From: an uncultured Eggerthellaceae bacterium
GTDB taxonomy: Bacteria; Actinomycetota; Coriobacteriia; Coriobacteriales; Eggerthellaceae
DNA: 64,000 nucleotides
Reading direction: 5' to 3'
NCBI GenBank assembly: GCA_949840905.1
Contig: CATKXW010000002.1
Coordinates: 62,001 to 126,000 of the forward strand
The notes beneath the pieces were generated by a model. That model was not told the origin of the DNA and made no database searches. It saw nothing but the letters and a program-made list of their open reading frames with translations. Positions 45,839-54,495 of the stretch are shown here, piece by piece (the stretch's first letter is position 1; each line of letters starts with the position of its first letter). The translations under genes were made by a program, and so were the position numbers.

Positions 45839-46833
45839 GACGCCCTCCACTCCCTCGTGGGCCCCAGACTGCGGGAAGCGATCCTCCCCAGCGCCTCTTC
45901 TAGGTCATCGGGCAGCTCATCGACGAACGAGAGCGCACGTCCGCTCATCGGATGCTCGAAGGCGAGCCGATAAGAATGAAGGAACTGCCGTTTCAGCCCT
46001 AATGCGGCACCCTCGGCTCTTGGAGCCCGAGCGTCGTACATCGGGTCGCCCACGATGGGATGCTCGGTATATTGCATATGCACGCGGATCTGATGGGTGC
46101 GGCCGGTGAACAGCTTGCAGTCCAGCAGCGAATAACCGTTGTCGTGCGGGCCTGCCTCGAAGCGCTCTAACACCTCGAAGGTGGTGATGGCCTCACGCGC
46201 GGAAGGAGCCTTCCGCACCGCCATGCGCGTGCGCTCTGACGCGTCACGCGCGATCGGAGCATCGATCATGCCCGTGTCATGGACCATCACGCCATGGACC
46301 AAAGCCAGGTAATGACGATCGACCGATCGCAGCCGTATCGCCTCCATGAGCCGTGCGCCAGCCTCGTCGCTCTTCGCAGCCAGCATCAGCCCGCTGGTGT
46401 CGCCGTCAAGACGATGGACGATACCGAGGCGATCATCCTCTCCCTGGACGTTGCAGAGATGGTCGTAGCCGCAGTGATGGATCAGCGCGTTGACGAGGGT
46501 GCCGCTGCGATGGTCGATGGACGGATGGCACACTAGTCCCGCCTGCTTCGACAGCACGATCATATCCTCATCCTCGTAACGGATGTCGAGGGGGATGTTC
46601 TCAGGTCCCACGGGTGCTTCGGGGCGCACCTCTTCCGGTTCGTAGACGATGGCATCGCCCGCGCTCACCACCTGCTTCTTCGCCACGGTGCGCCCACCTA
46701 CCAGCACGCGCCCTTCCTCGATGGCGCGCACGGCTGACGAGCGCGATGGATAGAAGCCCTTGGCCGCCAGCAAAGCGTCGAGCCTTGTTCCTTCATCAGC
46801 GCTACAGGCTACATAACACAGCGAACGGGTCAC
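45835..46833 (-). CDS. rluD: RluA/RluD-family pseudouridine synthase
   Basis: A 332-residue RNA pseudouridine synthase with an N-terminal S4 domain (residues ~15-65) and the catalytic domain holding HRLDGDTSGL, whose first Asp is the nucleophile. It probably modifies helix 69 of 23S rRNA (RluD), but RluA-type targets cannot be excluded. It begins with GTG overlapping the lspA stop (GTGA). In many bacteria lspA and rluD are adjacent, as here. Confidence 0.92.
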   Translation of the reverse strand: MTRSLCYVACSADEGTRLDALLAAKGFYPSRSSAVRAIEEGRVLVGGRTVAKKQVVSAGDAIVYEPEEVRPEAPVGPENIPLDIRYEDEDMIVLSKQAGLVCHPSIDHRSGTLVNALIHHCGYDHLCNVQGEDDRLGIVHRLDGDTSGLMLAAKSDEAGARLMEAIRLRSVDRHYLALVHGVMVHDTGMIDAPIARDASERTRMAVRKAPSAREAITTFEVLERFEAGPHDNGYSLLDCKLFTGRTHQIRVHMQYTEHPIVGDPMYDARAPRAEGAALGLKRQFLHSYRLAFEHPMSGRALSFVDELPDDLEEALGRIASRSLGPTREWRAS

Positions 46834-47498
46834 TGAGCATCATCCTCGTCCTCGAGTTCCGGTGGCGTGATGATGCGCCTCTCACGACGAGGCGGCACCG
46901 GCTCCGTTGCAGGTTCATGATCGGTCGTCTGCGGCCGCTCGAGGCCCTCTTGCTGCTCCGCCTCGGCCGCCAAGCGGACATCGGCCTGCTTCTTCCCTTC
47001 CAACAGATAGGTGAGGAACACGATGACCAGACCGCAGGTCACGCCGATGTCAGCCACGTTGAACACCGGGAACTCGATGAACAGCGGCTCGATGAAGTCG
47101 ACGACGTAGCCGTAAGAGAACCGATCCACCATGTTTCCCAGACCGCCAGCGAACACGAGCCCCAAGCCGATGACCATGGGCACCGATGAACGGGGTGCCA
47201 GCTTCACCAGGTAGAACACCACGAAGGCGCACACGGCGACCGAAAGAGCGCCCAACACCAGCGGAGCGCCTTCGAAAGCGCCGAAGGCACCGCCGGTGTT
47301 ATGAACGAGACGGAAGTCGAACGATCCGAAGAAGGGACCCGCGAACCGCTCGCCCAGCGTGAACCCAGATGCGTAGGCCTTCGAGTAGAAGTCGAGAGCG
47401 AACCAGTCCATAGCCACCAAGAGGAACAGCAGCAGGTTTCGCTTGCGCAGATAGGAGGTGCTGTAGCGGCTCGCCGAGCTCACGATGGCCGCGCTCAC
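46830..47498 (-). CDS. lspA: Lipoprotein signal peptidase
   Basis: A 222-residue membrane aspartic protease that cleaves prolipoprotein signal peptides. Four hydrophobic helices are visible, with the motifs NTGGAFG, GNMVDRF (first catalytic Asp) and FNVADIGV (second Asp). It is longer than the usual ~160 residues because of a hydrophilic C-terminal tail from about residue 165, rich in Glu and Arg. The start is GTG overlapping the ileS stop (GTGA). Substrates in this window include the lipoproteins at 23075 and 41918. Confidence 0.95.
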   Translation of the reverse strand: MSAAIVSSASRYSTSYLRKRNLLLFLLVAMDWFALDFYSKAYASGFTLGERFAGPFFGSFDFRLVHNTGGAFGAFEGAPLVLGALSVAVCAFVVFYLVKLAPRSSVPMVIGLGLVFAGGLGNMVDRFSYGYVVDFIEPLFIEFPVFNVADIGVTCGLVIVFLTYLLEGKKQADVRLAAEAEQQEGLERPQTTDHEPATEPVPPRRERRIITPPELEDEDDAQ

Positions 47499-50359
47499 TC
47501 GCCGGGCTCATATCCGATGGCCTCGAGAGCTGCAGCACAGCGAGCGCACACGTCCGGATGACGGGGGTCGTCGCCCAGCTCACGGACATTCCAGCAGCGC
47601 GGGCACTTCTCCCCTTCGGCCACGCCCACCAGCGCTCCCAGCTCCTCAGCAGCCTCGAAGCTCACCTGCGCCACGATCAATAGCTCCTCGAACACCGCTG
47701 CGTCGTAGCGCTCGCACACCGCCAGCACCTCGGTGGGCGCCTGTACGGTCACGGCCGCTTCCTGGCTCTTATTGATGAGCTTCTCGCCACGCGCCTCCTC
47801 GAGCGCCTTGGTGACCGCCTCGCGCACCGTCATGATGACGGCGAAATCTTCCATGATCGCGTCGGCCTTCTCGGCGTCGGGCAACGCGGGCAGGAAGTCA
47901 TCGGCCTTGGGCCAACCGGCCAGCTGCACGCTCACGGAACGCTCTTCGAACACGCGCATGAGCGGCGGATAGGTCTCCCACACCTCATCGCAGGTGAACG
48001 ACAGGATAGGCGCCAGCACGCGCACCAGCACTTCCAGGATGTTCAACAACACCGCCTGCACCGCACGACGGCGCGGCGAGGCGGGTGCCTCGGAATAGAG
48101 GCGATCCTTCGCCACATCCATGTACACCGACGATAGGTCGTTCACGAAATCATAGACGACGCGGTAGACGCCGTTGAATTTATAGGCGCTATAAGCCGCT
48201 TCCACTTCGACCAACAGGTCACGGGTGCGCACCATCATATAGCGGTCGATGGGCTCGAGCTCATCGAAGCTCGCCACAGCCTTCTCGTCACTGAAGTCAT
48301 CGAGGCTGCCCAGCAGGAAACGGAAAGTGTTGCGGAAGCGACGATAGGCGTCCGACACCTGCTTGAGGATGTTCTCCGAGATGGAGAAGTCCTGAGAGAA
48401 ATCGACGCTAGCCACCCAAAGACGCAGCACGTCAGCGCCGAACTTATCGCAGATATCCGCCGGATCGATGCCGTTGCCGAGCGACTTCGACATCTTGCGC
48501 CCCTCTTCATCCACCGTGAAGCCGCAGTGCATGACGGCCTTGTAGGGCGGCACGCCGTAGGCTCCGATGGAGGTGAGCAGCGAGGACTGGAACCAGCCGC
48601 GATGCTGGTCGGAGCCTTCGAGGTACATGTCGGCCGGGAAGCGCAGGCCCTCGCCCGCGCGATGACGGCAGACGCTGGTATGGGACACGCCGGACTCCCA
48701 CCACACATCGAGGATGTCCTTCTCGGGCAGAAGCTCGGTGCCCCCGCACTTCTCGCACTTCACGGTGCGCGGCAGGTAATCCTTCGGATCCTTGATGAAC
48801 CACGCATCAGAGCCTTCGGTGCGGAACAGCTCTATCACCGCTTCGAAGGTCTCCTCATCGGCCACCGTGGAGCCGCATTTCGCGCACTTGAACACCGGGA
48901 TCGGCACGCCCCAGGAGCGCTGGCGCGAGATGCACCAGTCGGGACGGTCGGCTACCATGGAGCCGATGCGGTTCTTCGCCCAGGCCGGGATCCATTCCAC
49001 CTCGTTCTCGATGGCGTTCAGGGCATCCTCGCGCAGGGAGTTCTTGTCCATAGAGACGAACCACTGGTCGGTGGCGCGGAAGATGACGGGTTGATGGCAG
49101 CGCCAGCAATGAGGGTAGGAATGCTCGATGCGCTTCTCGGCTACCAGCGTGCCCTGCTCGCGCAGCCACTCGATGATGGCCGGGTTCGCCTCGTCCACGT
49201 CCAGCCCCGCGAAGCGCCCTGCCTCGTCGGTGAGACGCCCGTCGTCGTCGACGGGCATGAGCAGCGGGATGTCGAACTCGAGGGCCACCAGGTAGTCCTC
49301 TTGGCCATGACCGGGGGCCGTATGCACCGCGCCGGTGCCGGTATCGAGGGTCACGTGATCGCCGTAGATGACGGTGCCCTTGAGGTCTTGGCGGATGGGA
49401 GCGGTATAAGTGAGGCCGTAGAGCTGCTTGCCAGCGAGCGTCACCGGCTCGCCTTCGGCGGTCTCGACGAAGCCGTAGCCTTCCCAACCAGCCACCTCCG
49501 CCACCGATCCCACCAGCTCACGGGCCATGATGATGTTATCGCCGTTGACCTGTACCATGACGTATTCCGCATCAGGTGCCAAGGACACGGCCGTGTTGGC
49601 CGGCAGCGTCCAGGGTGTGGTGGTCCATATGAGGATGAACGCATCGCCCTCGGCACCGTTGGCCTCGAAGACGCCCGGCATGGCGTCGAGCTTGAACTTC
49701 ACGAAGATGGAAGGCGATACCTCATCAGCGTATTCGATCTCGGCCTCGGCCAGCGCGGTATGGCAGCGCTTGCACCAATGGATGGGCTTTCGGCCGCGAT
49801 AGATCGAGCCCTTCAGGTACATATCGCGGAACAGCTCCACGTTGCCGGCCTCGTAATCGGGCGTGAATGTGAGGTAGGGATGGTCCCAATCCGCATTCAC
49901 GCCGAGGCGCTCGAAGCCCGCACGCTGGATGTTGACGTACTTCTCAGCCCACACGCGGCACAGCTCGCGCAGTTCGGGCTGGGAGGTCTGGGCCATCTTC
50001 TCAGGACCGAGCGTCTTTTCCACCATATGCTCGATGGGCTGGCCATGACAATCCCAGCCGGGCACGTAAGGCGTGAAGAAGCCGCGCTGGGCATGGCTCT
50101 TGTTCACGAAGTCCTTGAGGATCTTGTTGAACGCATGACCGGTATGGATGGGACCGTTGGCATAGGGCGGTCCATCATGGAGCACGAAGGGATTGCCGTC
50201 CTTGTTCTTCTCTAGCACCAGCCCGTAGATGTCCTGCTCCTGCCATTTCTTCAGGCGCTTCGGCTCGTTCTGTGGCAGGTTCCCGCGCATGGGGAACTCC
50301 GTCTTCGGAAGGTTCATGGTGGCCTTGTAGTCGTTCTGGGGCGCTTTATTGTCAGCCAT
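47495..50359 (-). CDS. ileS: Isoleucyl-tRNA synthetase
   Basis: A 954-residue class I synthetase. It has the HIGH-type motif PPYANGPIHTGHAFN (near residue 56), the editing domain with WTTTPWTLPANTA, the KMSKSLGNG loop (near residue 600), the anticodon-binding domain, and a C-terminal zinc finger with CPRC and CARC. It is of the bacterial, shorter type (IleS1). ATG 50359 starts MADNKAP; frame upstream lies in the leader. No T-box leader was seen; the upstream region holds tRNA-Val and a terminator. Confidence 0.97.
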   Translation of the reverse strand: MADNKAPQNDYKATMNLPKTEFPMRGNLPQNEPKRLKKWQEQDIYGLVLEKNKDGNPFVLHDGPPYANGPIHTGHAFNKILKDFVNKSHAQRGFFTPYVPGWDCHGQPIEHMVEKTLGPEKMAQTSQPELRELCRVWAEKYVNIQRAGFERLGVNADWDHPYLTFTPDYEAGNVELFRDMYLKGSIYRGRKPIHWCKRCHTALAEAEIEYADEVSPSIFVKFKLDAMPGVFEANGAEGDAFILIWTTTPWTLPANTAVSLAPDAEYVMVQVNGDNIIMARELVGSVAEVAGWEGYGFVETAEGEPVTLAGKQLYGLTYTAPIRQDLKGTVIYGDHVTLDTGTGAVHTAPGHGQEDYLVALEFDIPLLMPVDDDGRLTDEAGRFAGLDVDEANPAIIEWLREQGTLVAEKRIEHSYPHCWRCHQPVIFRATDQWFVSMDKNSLREDALNAIENEVEWIPAWAKNRIGSMVADRPDWCISRQRSWGVPIPVFKCAKCGSTVADEETFEAVIELFRTEGSDAWFIKDPKDYLPRTVKCEKCGGTELLPEKDILDVWWESGVSHTSVCRHRAGEGLRFPADMYLEGSDQHRGWFQSSLLTSIGAYGVPPYKAVMHCGFTVDEEGRKMSKSLGNGIDPADICDKFGADVLRLWVASVDFSQDFSISENILKQVSDAYRRFRNTFRFLLGSLDDFSDEKAVASFDELEPIDRYMMVRTRDLLVEVEAAYSAYKFNGVYRVVYDFVNDLSSVYMDVAKDRLYSEAPASPRRRAVQAVLLNILEVLVRVLAPILSFTCDEVWETYPPLMRVFEERSVSVQLAGWPKADDFLPALPDAEKADAIMEDFAVIMTVREAVTKALEEARGEKLINKSQEAAVTVQAPTEVLAVCERYDAAVFEELLIVAQVSFEAAEELGALVGVAEGEKCPRCWNVRELGDDPRHPDVCARCAAALEAIGYEPGE

Positions 50360-50413
50360 GGGTCCGCTTTCGACTAATGATCGTACAAAAGGGCGCTTTC
50401 GCAGCATCGGCCA

Positions 50414-50454
50414 GAAATAGAACAGGCCGCCGGATCGAGCATGACCGGCGGCCT
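50414..50454 (-). terminator. Terminator of tRNA-Val
   Basis: On the minus strand AGGCCGCCGG (50454-50445) pairs perfectly with CCGGCGGCCT (50433-50424) around an 11-base loop, followed by GTTCTATTT. It separates tRNA-Val from ileS, which must then be transcribed by readthrough or from a promoter in 50360-50413. Confidence 0.8.
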
Positions 50455-50463
50455 GGATATTTC

Positions 50464-50540
<77 letters not shown>

Positions 50541-50577
50541 GTTCGCTGATGCCGCATGAGCGCGAACACGAGACGAT

Positions 50578-50605
50578 ATTCTACCAGAACCTATCAGCGT
50601 GTCAA
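50578..50605 (-). promoter_or_regulatory. tRNA-Val promoter
   Basis: On the minus strand TTGACA (50605-50600), 16 bp, TAGAAT (50583-50578): a consensus -35 and near-consensus -10, about 38 bp upstream of the tRNA and just downstream of the CDF gene stop. Confidence 0.8.
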
Positions 50606-50614
50606 AGCGGATCC

Positions 50615-51559
50615 TCAAGATGATCCTGTCGACCCTGCCGAAAGGCCGTCCACCTGCCCTTCGCCCTGCCCCTCCCCGTAGGGCTCGATGTGAACGAGCA
50701 CCTCTTTCACCGCCGGATGAGCGCTCTTCACACCCTGCTCCAGCTCGTCTCCAAGGGCATGGGCGGCCCGCACGCTCATGGCAGGGTCCACCAGCAGGTG
50801 CAGATCGCAGTATATCTCCGACTCGGTGCCGCGAGTGCGAATGCGATGGACCTCGCAGATGCCGGGCATGGCTTCGGCGATGACGCGGATGGAGGCAGGA
50901 TCGATGCGCGCATGATCGGAGAGCGTGCGCAAGGCGCGCATGAAGACCTCGATGGCCGATATCAGGATGAATGCCGTCACCACCAGTGCCATGACAGGAT
51001 CGGCCTCCGGGATGCCGAGACGAACGCAGATCAGGCCCACGATGACCCCCACCGACACGAGCACGTCCGATAGGGTGTGAGCCGCATCGGCCCGCAGGAT
51101 GTCGCTGTGAAGCTGTCGGGCGCGCAGCCGCTCATAGACGGTGACGCCCACGTTCACCGCCAAGGTGCCCACCATCACCACGAACGACAGGGCGTTCACC
51201 TCCGCCGTATAGGTGCGCGTAGCGAGCCGCTCCACTGCCCCGCTGCCCACCTCGAAGGCGGCCACGGCCAGCAGCACGCCGATGGCGAGAGAGCCATAGG
51301 TCTCGAACTTGGAGTGGCCGTAAGGATGGGTGTCGTCGGCCGGGCGGGCGGCGACGGCCACGCCCACCAAGGCGATGACGTTTCCCACCGAATCGAAGGC
51401 CGAGTGGATGCCATCGGCTTGCATGGAAGCTGACTGCGATATGAAGCCGTAGACGAGCTTCGCTGCGGCCACCAACAGGTTCAGTCCCAGCACGATCAGC
51501 AGCACGCGACGTACCTCGCCCGTGCGCGAGACCGAGGAACGTGCCGTATCCGTGGTCAT
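50615..51559 (-). CDS. Cation diffusion facilitator family transporter
   Basis: A 314-residue CDF metal/H+ antiporter. Six hydrophobic helices cover residues ~18-205; the metal-site residues are in ADGIHSAFDSVGN (TM2) and DAAHTLSDVLVS (TM5, HxxxD). A C-terminal cytoplasmic ferredoxin-like domain follows (~210-300). Zn2+, Mn2+ or Fe2+ efflux is possible. The second metal-site residues (D in TM2, HxxxD in TM5) lean to Zn/Fe types but do not settle it. ATG 51559 follows GGGAGG closely. It is a single gene between two tRNAs. Confidence 0.92.
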   Translation of the reverse strand: MTTDTARSSVSRTGEVRRVLLIVLGLNLLVAAAKLVYGFISQSASMQADGIHSAFDSVGNVIALVGVAVAARPADDTHPYGHSKFETYGSLAIGVLLAVAAFEVGSGAVERLATRTYTAEVNALSFVVMVGTLAVNVGVTVYERLRARQLHSDILRADAAHTLSDVLVSVGVIVGLICVRLGIPEADPVMALVVTAFILISAIEVFMRALRTLSDHARIDPASIRVIAEAMPGICEVHRIRTRGTESEIYCDLHLLVDPAMSVRAAHALGDELEQGVKSAHPAVKEVLVHIEPYGEGQGEGQVDGLSAGSTGSS

Positions 51560-51594
51560 CCATCCTCCCTTCCGATGCTCGACGCACCATATAG

Positions 51595-51620
51595 AAAAAG
51601 CTGCCCGGATGGACAGCTTT
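51595..51620 (-). terminator. Terminator of tRNA-Leu
   Basis: On the minus strand AAAGCTGTCC-ATCC-GGGCAGCTTT (51620-51597, one G-T pair), continuing TTTCTAT. It lies nine bases after the tRNA 3' end. The loop ATCC is the same as in the tRNA-Pro terminator. Confidence 0.92.
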
Positions 51621-51628
51621 CGAATCTC

Positions 51629-51717
51629 TGGTGTCGGAGGCGGGATTTGAACCCGCACACCCGTTAGATGGGCACTAGCACCTCAAGCTAGCGTGTCTGC
51701 CGTTCCACCACTCCGAC
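51629..51717 (-). tRNA. tRNA-Leu (anticodon GAG)
   Basis: An 89-nt class II tRNA with a long variable arm and encoded CCA. Acceptor GTCGGAG/CTCCGAC, anticodon arm CTAGC-TTGAGGT-GCTAG (anticodon GAG), T arm GGTTCAAATCC. It reads CUC and CUU codons. A -10 (TAGAAT, plus-strand ATTCTA at 51739-51744) lies upstream. Confidence 0.97.
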
Positions 51718-51775
51718 ATGGGTCATGCAGCGACGACCATTCTAACAGAAGGATGGGTCGTTGCCTATGAGAAAT

Positions 51776-52030
51776 CTAGGAGTTGATCGTGCCTTGGGGA
51801 TAGATGACCATGAGCACCAACAACGACACCATGAACACGATGGCACAGATGATGGTGATACGATCGAGGTTCTTCTCGATGATGCTCGTACCCGTCTGGG
51901 TCGAATACATCGAGCTCGCGATCATATCGGAGATGCCCGTGCCCTTGCCGGAATGCATCAGGATGAAGATGATCATGCCGATGCCAGACACCACCAACAG
52001 GATGAGGAAGAGGATGACGAGCCAGCTCAA
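51776..52030 (-). CDS. secG: Preprotein translocase subunit SecG
   Basis: An 84-residue inner-membrane protein with two hydrophobic helices (residues ~3-25 and ~58-78) joined by the typical SecG loop HSGKGTGISDMI. It supports the SecYEG channel. It is the last protein gene of the glycolytic run gap-pgk-tpiA-gpmI, a location seen in many Gram-positives. There is 71 bp between it and gpmI. Confidence 0.93.
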   Translation of the reverse strand: MSWLVILFLILLVVSGIGMIIFILMHSGKGTGISDMIASSMYSTQTGTSIIEKNLDRITIICAIVFMVSLLVLMVIYPQGTINS

Positions 52031-52101
52031 GATCCCACGCTTCTTTCTACTACGATCATATTACAACGCACGAATCATAGATTATACCCAAAGCACACCG
52101 C

Positions 52102-53691
52102 TCAAGCAAGCAGGCATTCTCCGTCCATCTCAGGAGGCACCGTCAGGCCCACAGCCCGCAGCAAGGTAGGGGCGATGTCACACAGGCGCCCCATCCTCTC
52201 CTGCAACCGCAACGGCGCACCGTCCGCCCCGACCCCCACGACGATGAGCGGCACGGGCGCGGTCGTATGGGCCGTATGAGGCGCTCCGCTCTCGTCGAGC
52301 ATCCTATCAGCGTTGCCATGATCGGCCGTGACGAAGGCGATGCCGCCCTTCGCCTCGATGGCCGAGAGCACCTCTCCCACGCCCGCATCCACTGCTTCCA
52401 CCGCTTCGATGGCCGCGTCGATGACGCCGGTGTGGCCCACCATATCGCAGTTCGCGAAGTTCACGATGTAGACGTCGGCCGCATCGGCCTCGATGGCGGC
52501 CACCAGCGCTTCGGTCACCGCAGGAGCGCTCATGGTCGGCTGCAGGTCGTAGGTGGCCACCTTCGGGCTGGCCACCAGCTCGCGATGCTCACCGGACTTC
52601 GGCTCCTCGATGCCGCCATTGAAGAAGAACGTCACATGGGCGTACTTCTCGGTCTCGGCGATGTGATACTGCGAAAGCCCCGCAGCCGCCAGCACATCGG
52701 CCAACACGTTGGCAGGGAACGTCTTCGGGAACGCCACCGGCGCTGCGATGGTCGGATCGTACTCGGTGAGGCACACGACATCGAGCTGAGGATGCACGAA
52801 GCGAACGAAATCGTCGAAATCCTCGTCGACGAGCGCATGGGTCAGCTCGCGAGCGCGATCGGGTCGGAAGTTGAAGAGCACCACCGCATCGCCATCGCAC
52901 ATCACGCGCGGCTCGAACGACACCGGCTCCACGAACTCGTCGGTCACGCCACGGTCATAGGACTCATGAAGGCACGCTACCGGATCTTCCATCCGCAGAT
53001 GATCCAGATCCCAGACCATGGCATCATAAGCGCGCTTGACGCGATCCCAGCGCTTGTCGCGATCCATGGCGAAGTAACGGCCCATCATGGAAGCTATGGA
53101 CAGCTTGGTGGCACCGCCACAGCGCTCCTCGATGGACGACATGCGCTCTTGGAGCTCGCGCAGATAGCGCTCGGCGCTCTTCGGAGGCACATCGCGACCA
53201 TCCAAGAAACAGTGGACGAACACGGACGGAACGCCGGCCGCTGCTGCAGCCTCCATCAGCGCATAGAGGTGACGGTCAGAGGAATGCACGCCGCCGTCGC
53301 TCAGAAGCCCCATGAGATGCAGCACGCCTCCGCGCTCCTTCACCGCAGCGAAGGTCGCGACCAGCACGGCATTGTCCGCCAAGGCGCCATCGGCGCACGC
53401 GCCGTCGATGCGCGTGAGCTCTTGGCGCACCACCCGACCAGCACCGATGTTCAGATGGCCCACTTCAGAGTTGCCCATCTGACCCGCAGGGAGCCCCACG
53501 GCCTCCCCTGACGCTGCAAGCTCCGTCCAAGAGCATTCCGCGAACAACCCGTCGAGCACCGGGGTGGATGCCGCAGCGATAGCGTTGCCCTCCCCTGCTG
53601 GCTGCAGACCGAAGCCGTCCATGATGATGAGACAGGCGGGCAGGCGAAGCTCGCTGGCCGATACGCCAGCGACGCGACCGTCCTCGCTCAT
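52102..53691 (-). CDS. gpmI: 2,3-bisphosphoglycerate-independent phosphoglycerate mutase
   Basis: A 529-residue, two-Mn alkaline-phosphatase-fold enzyme that interconverts 3- and 2-phosphoglycerate. The catalytic Ser lies in GQMGNSEVGHLNIGAG (near residue 73), HCFLDGRDVPP and the metal ligands in NFANCDMVGHTG and TADHGNAD are present. ATG 53691 overlaps the tpiA stop by four bases. Enolase is not in the window. Confidence 0.96.
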   Translation of the reverse strand: MSEDGRVAGVSASELRLPACLIIMDGFGLQPAGEGNAIAAASTPVLDGLFAECSWTELAASGEAVGLPAGQMGNSEVGHLNIGAGRVVRQELTRIDGACADGALADNAVLVATFAAVKERGGVLHLMGLLSDGGVHSSDRHLYALMEAAAAAGVPSVFVHCFLDGRDVPPKSAERYLRELQERMSSIEERCGGATKLSIASMMGRYFAMDRDKRWDRVKRAYDAMVWDLDHLRMEDPVACLHESYDRGVTDEFVEPVSFEPRVMCDGDAVVLFNFRPDRARELTHALVDEDFDDFVRFVHPQLDVVCLTEYDPTIAAPVAFPKTFPANVLADVLAAAGLSQYHIAETEKYAHVTFFFNGGIEEPKSGEHRELVASPKVATYDLQPTMSAPAVTEALVAAIEADAADVYIVNFANCDMVGHTGVIDAAIEAVEAVDAGVGEVLSAIEAKGGIAFVTADHGNADRMLDESGAPHTAHTTAPVPLIVVGVGADGAPLRLQERMGRLCDIAPTLLRAVGLTVPPEMDGECLLA

Positions 53692-54461
53692 CGCATGGCG
53701 TCCTTCACGATAGCCATGAACGACTTGGCGTTCAGCGAGGCACCCCCTATGAGGCCGCCATCGATATCGGCCTCGGCCAGCAGCAGCGCAGCGTTGCCCT
53801 CGTTCATAGAGCCGCCGTAAAGGATGCGGATCGGATCGGCGTTATCAGCACCGAACATATCGTTCAGCGTCGCGCGGATGGCGGCGCACACCTCTTCGGC
53901 CTGCTCGGGCGTGGCCGTGCGGCCCGTACCGATGGCCCAGATGGGCTCATAAGCGATGACGCATTCCTTCGCGGCCCCCTCGTCGATGCCGGCGAGCGCG
54001 GCGCGCACCTGAGCCGTGACGAACTCCAGATAGTTGCCCGCGTCGCGCACCGCCAGCGACTCTCCCACGCAGACGATGGGAGCGATGCCGCCTTCCAGCA
54101 GCGCCTTCACCTTAAGATTGACGTCCTCGTTCGTCTCGCCGAACAGGATGCGACGCTCCGAATGGCCCACGATGCACCAAGAGCAGCCGATCTCCTTCAG
54201 CATGGGAACCGATGTCTCGCCAGTGAACGCACCGCTCGGCTCCCAATAGACGTTCTGGGCACCCAGGCCGATCTTCGTACGATCGAACTCGAAGACCGTC
54301 TTCACCGGTTTCAGGTCGACGAAGGGCGGGCACACCACGCAGTCCACATGGTCGGACCAATCGTTATAGAACTCGTTGGAGATCTCTTGAGCGAGCACCA
54401 CAGCCTCGCCGATGGTGTTGTTCATCTTCCAATTGCCCGCGATGAGCGGTTTGCGTGCCAT
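53688..54461 (-). CDS. tpiA: Triose-phosphate isomerase
   Basis: A 257-residue TIM-barrel enzyme converting dihydroxyacetone phosphate to glyceraldehyde-3-phosphate. GNWKMN at the start, HSERR with the catalytic His, and YEPIWAIGTG with the catalytic Glu and lid are all present. ATG 54461 is chosen because AAAGGA precedes it by ~10 bases and the protein begins at the usual point. It overlaps gpmI by four bases and follows pgk by 34 bp. Confidence 0.97.
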   Translation of the reverse strand: MARKPLIAGNWKMNNTIGEAVVLAQEISNEFYNDWSDHVDCVVCPPFVDLKPVKTVFEFDRTKIGLGAQNVYWEPSGAFTGETSVPMLKEIGCSWCIVGHSERRILFGETNEDVNLKVKALLEGGIAPIVCVGESLAVRDAGNYLEFVTAQVRAALAGIDEGAAKECVIAYEPIWAIGTGRTATPEQAEEVCAAIRATLNDMFGADNADPIRILYGGSMNEGNAALLLAEADIDGGLIGGASLNAKSFMAIVKDAMR

Positions 54462-54495
54462 GAGGGCCATCCTTTCGAAAAACGGTGGAGCTCGA

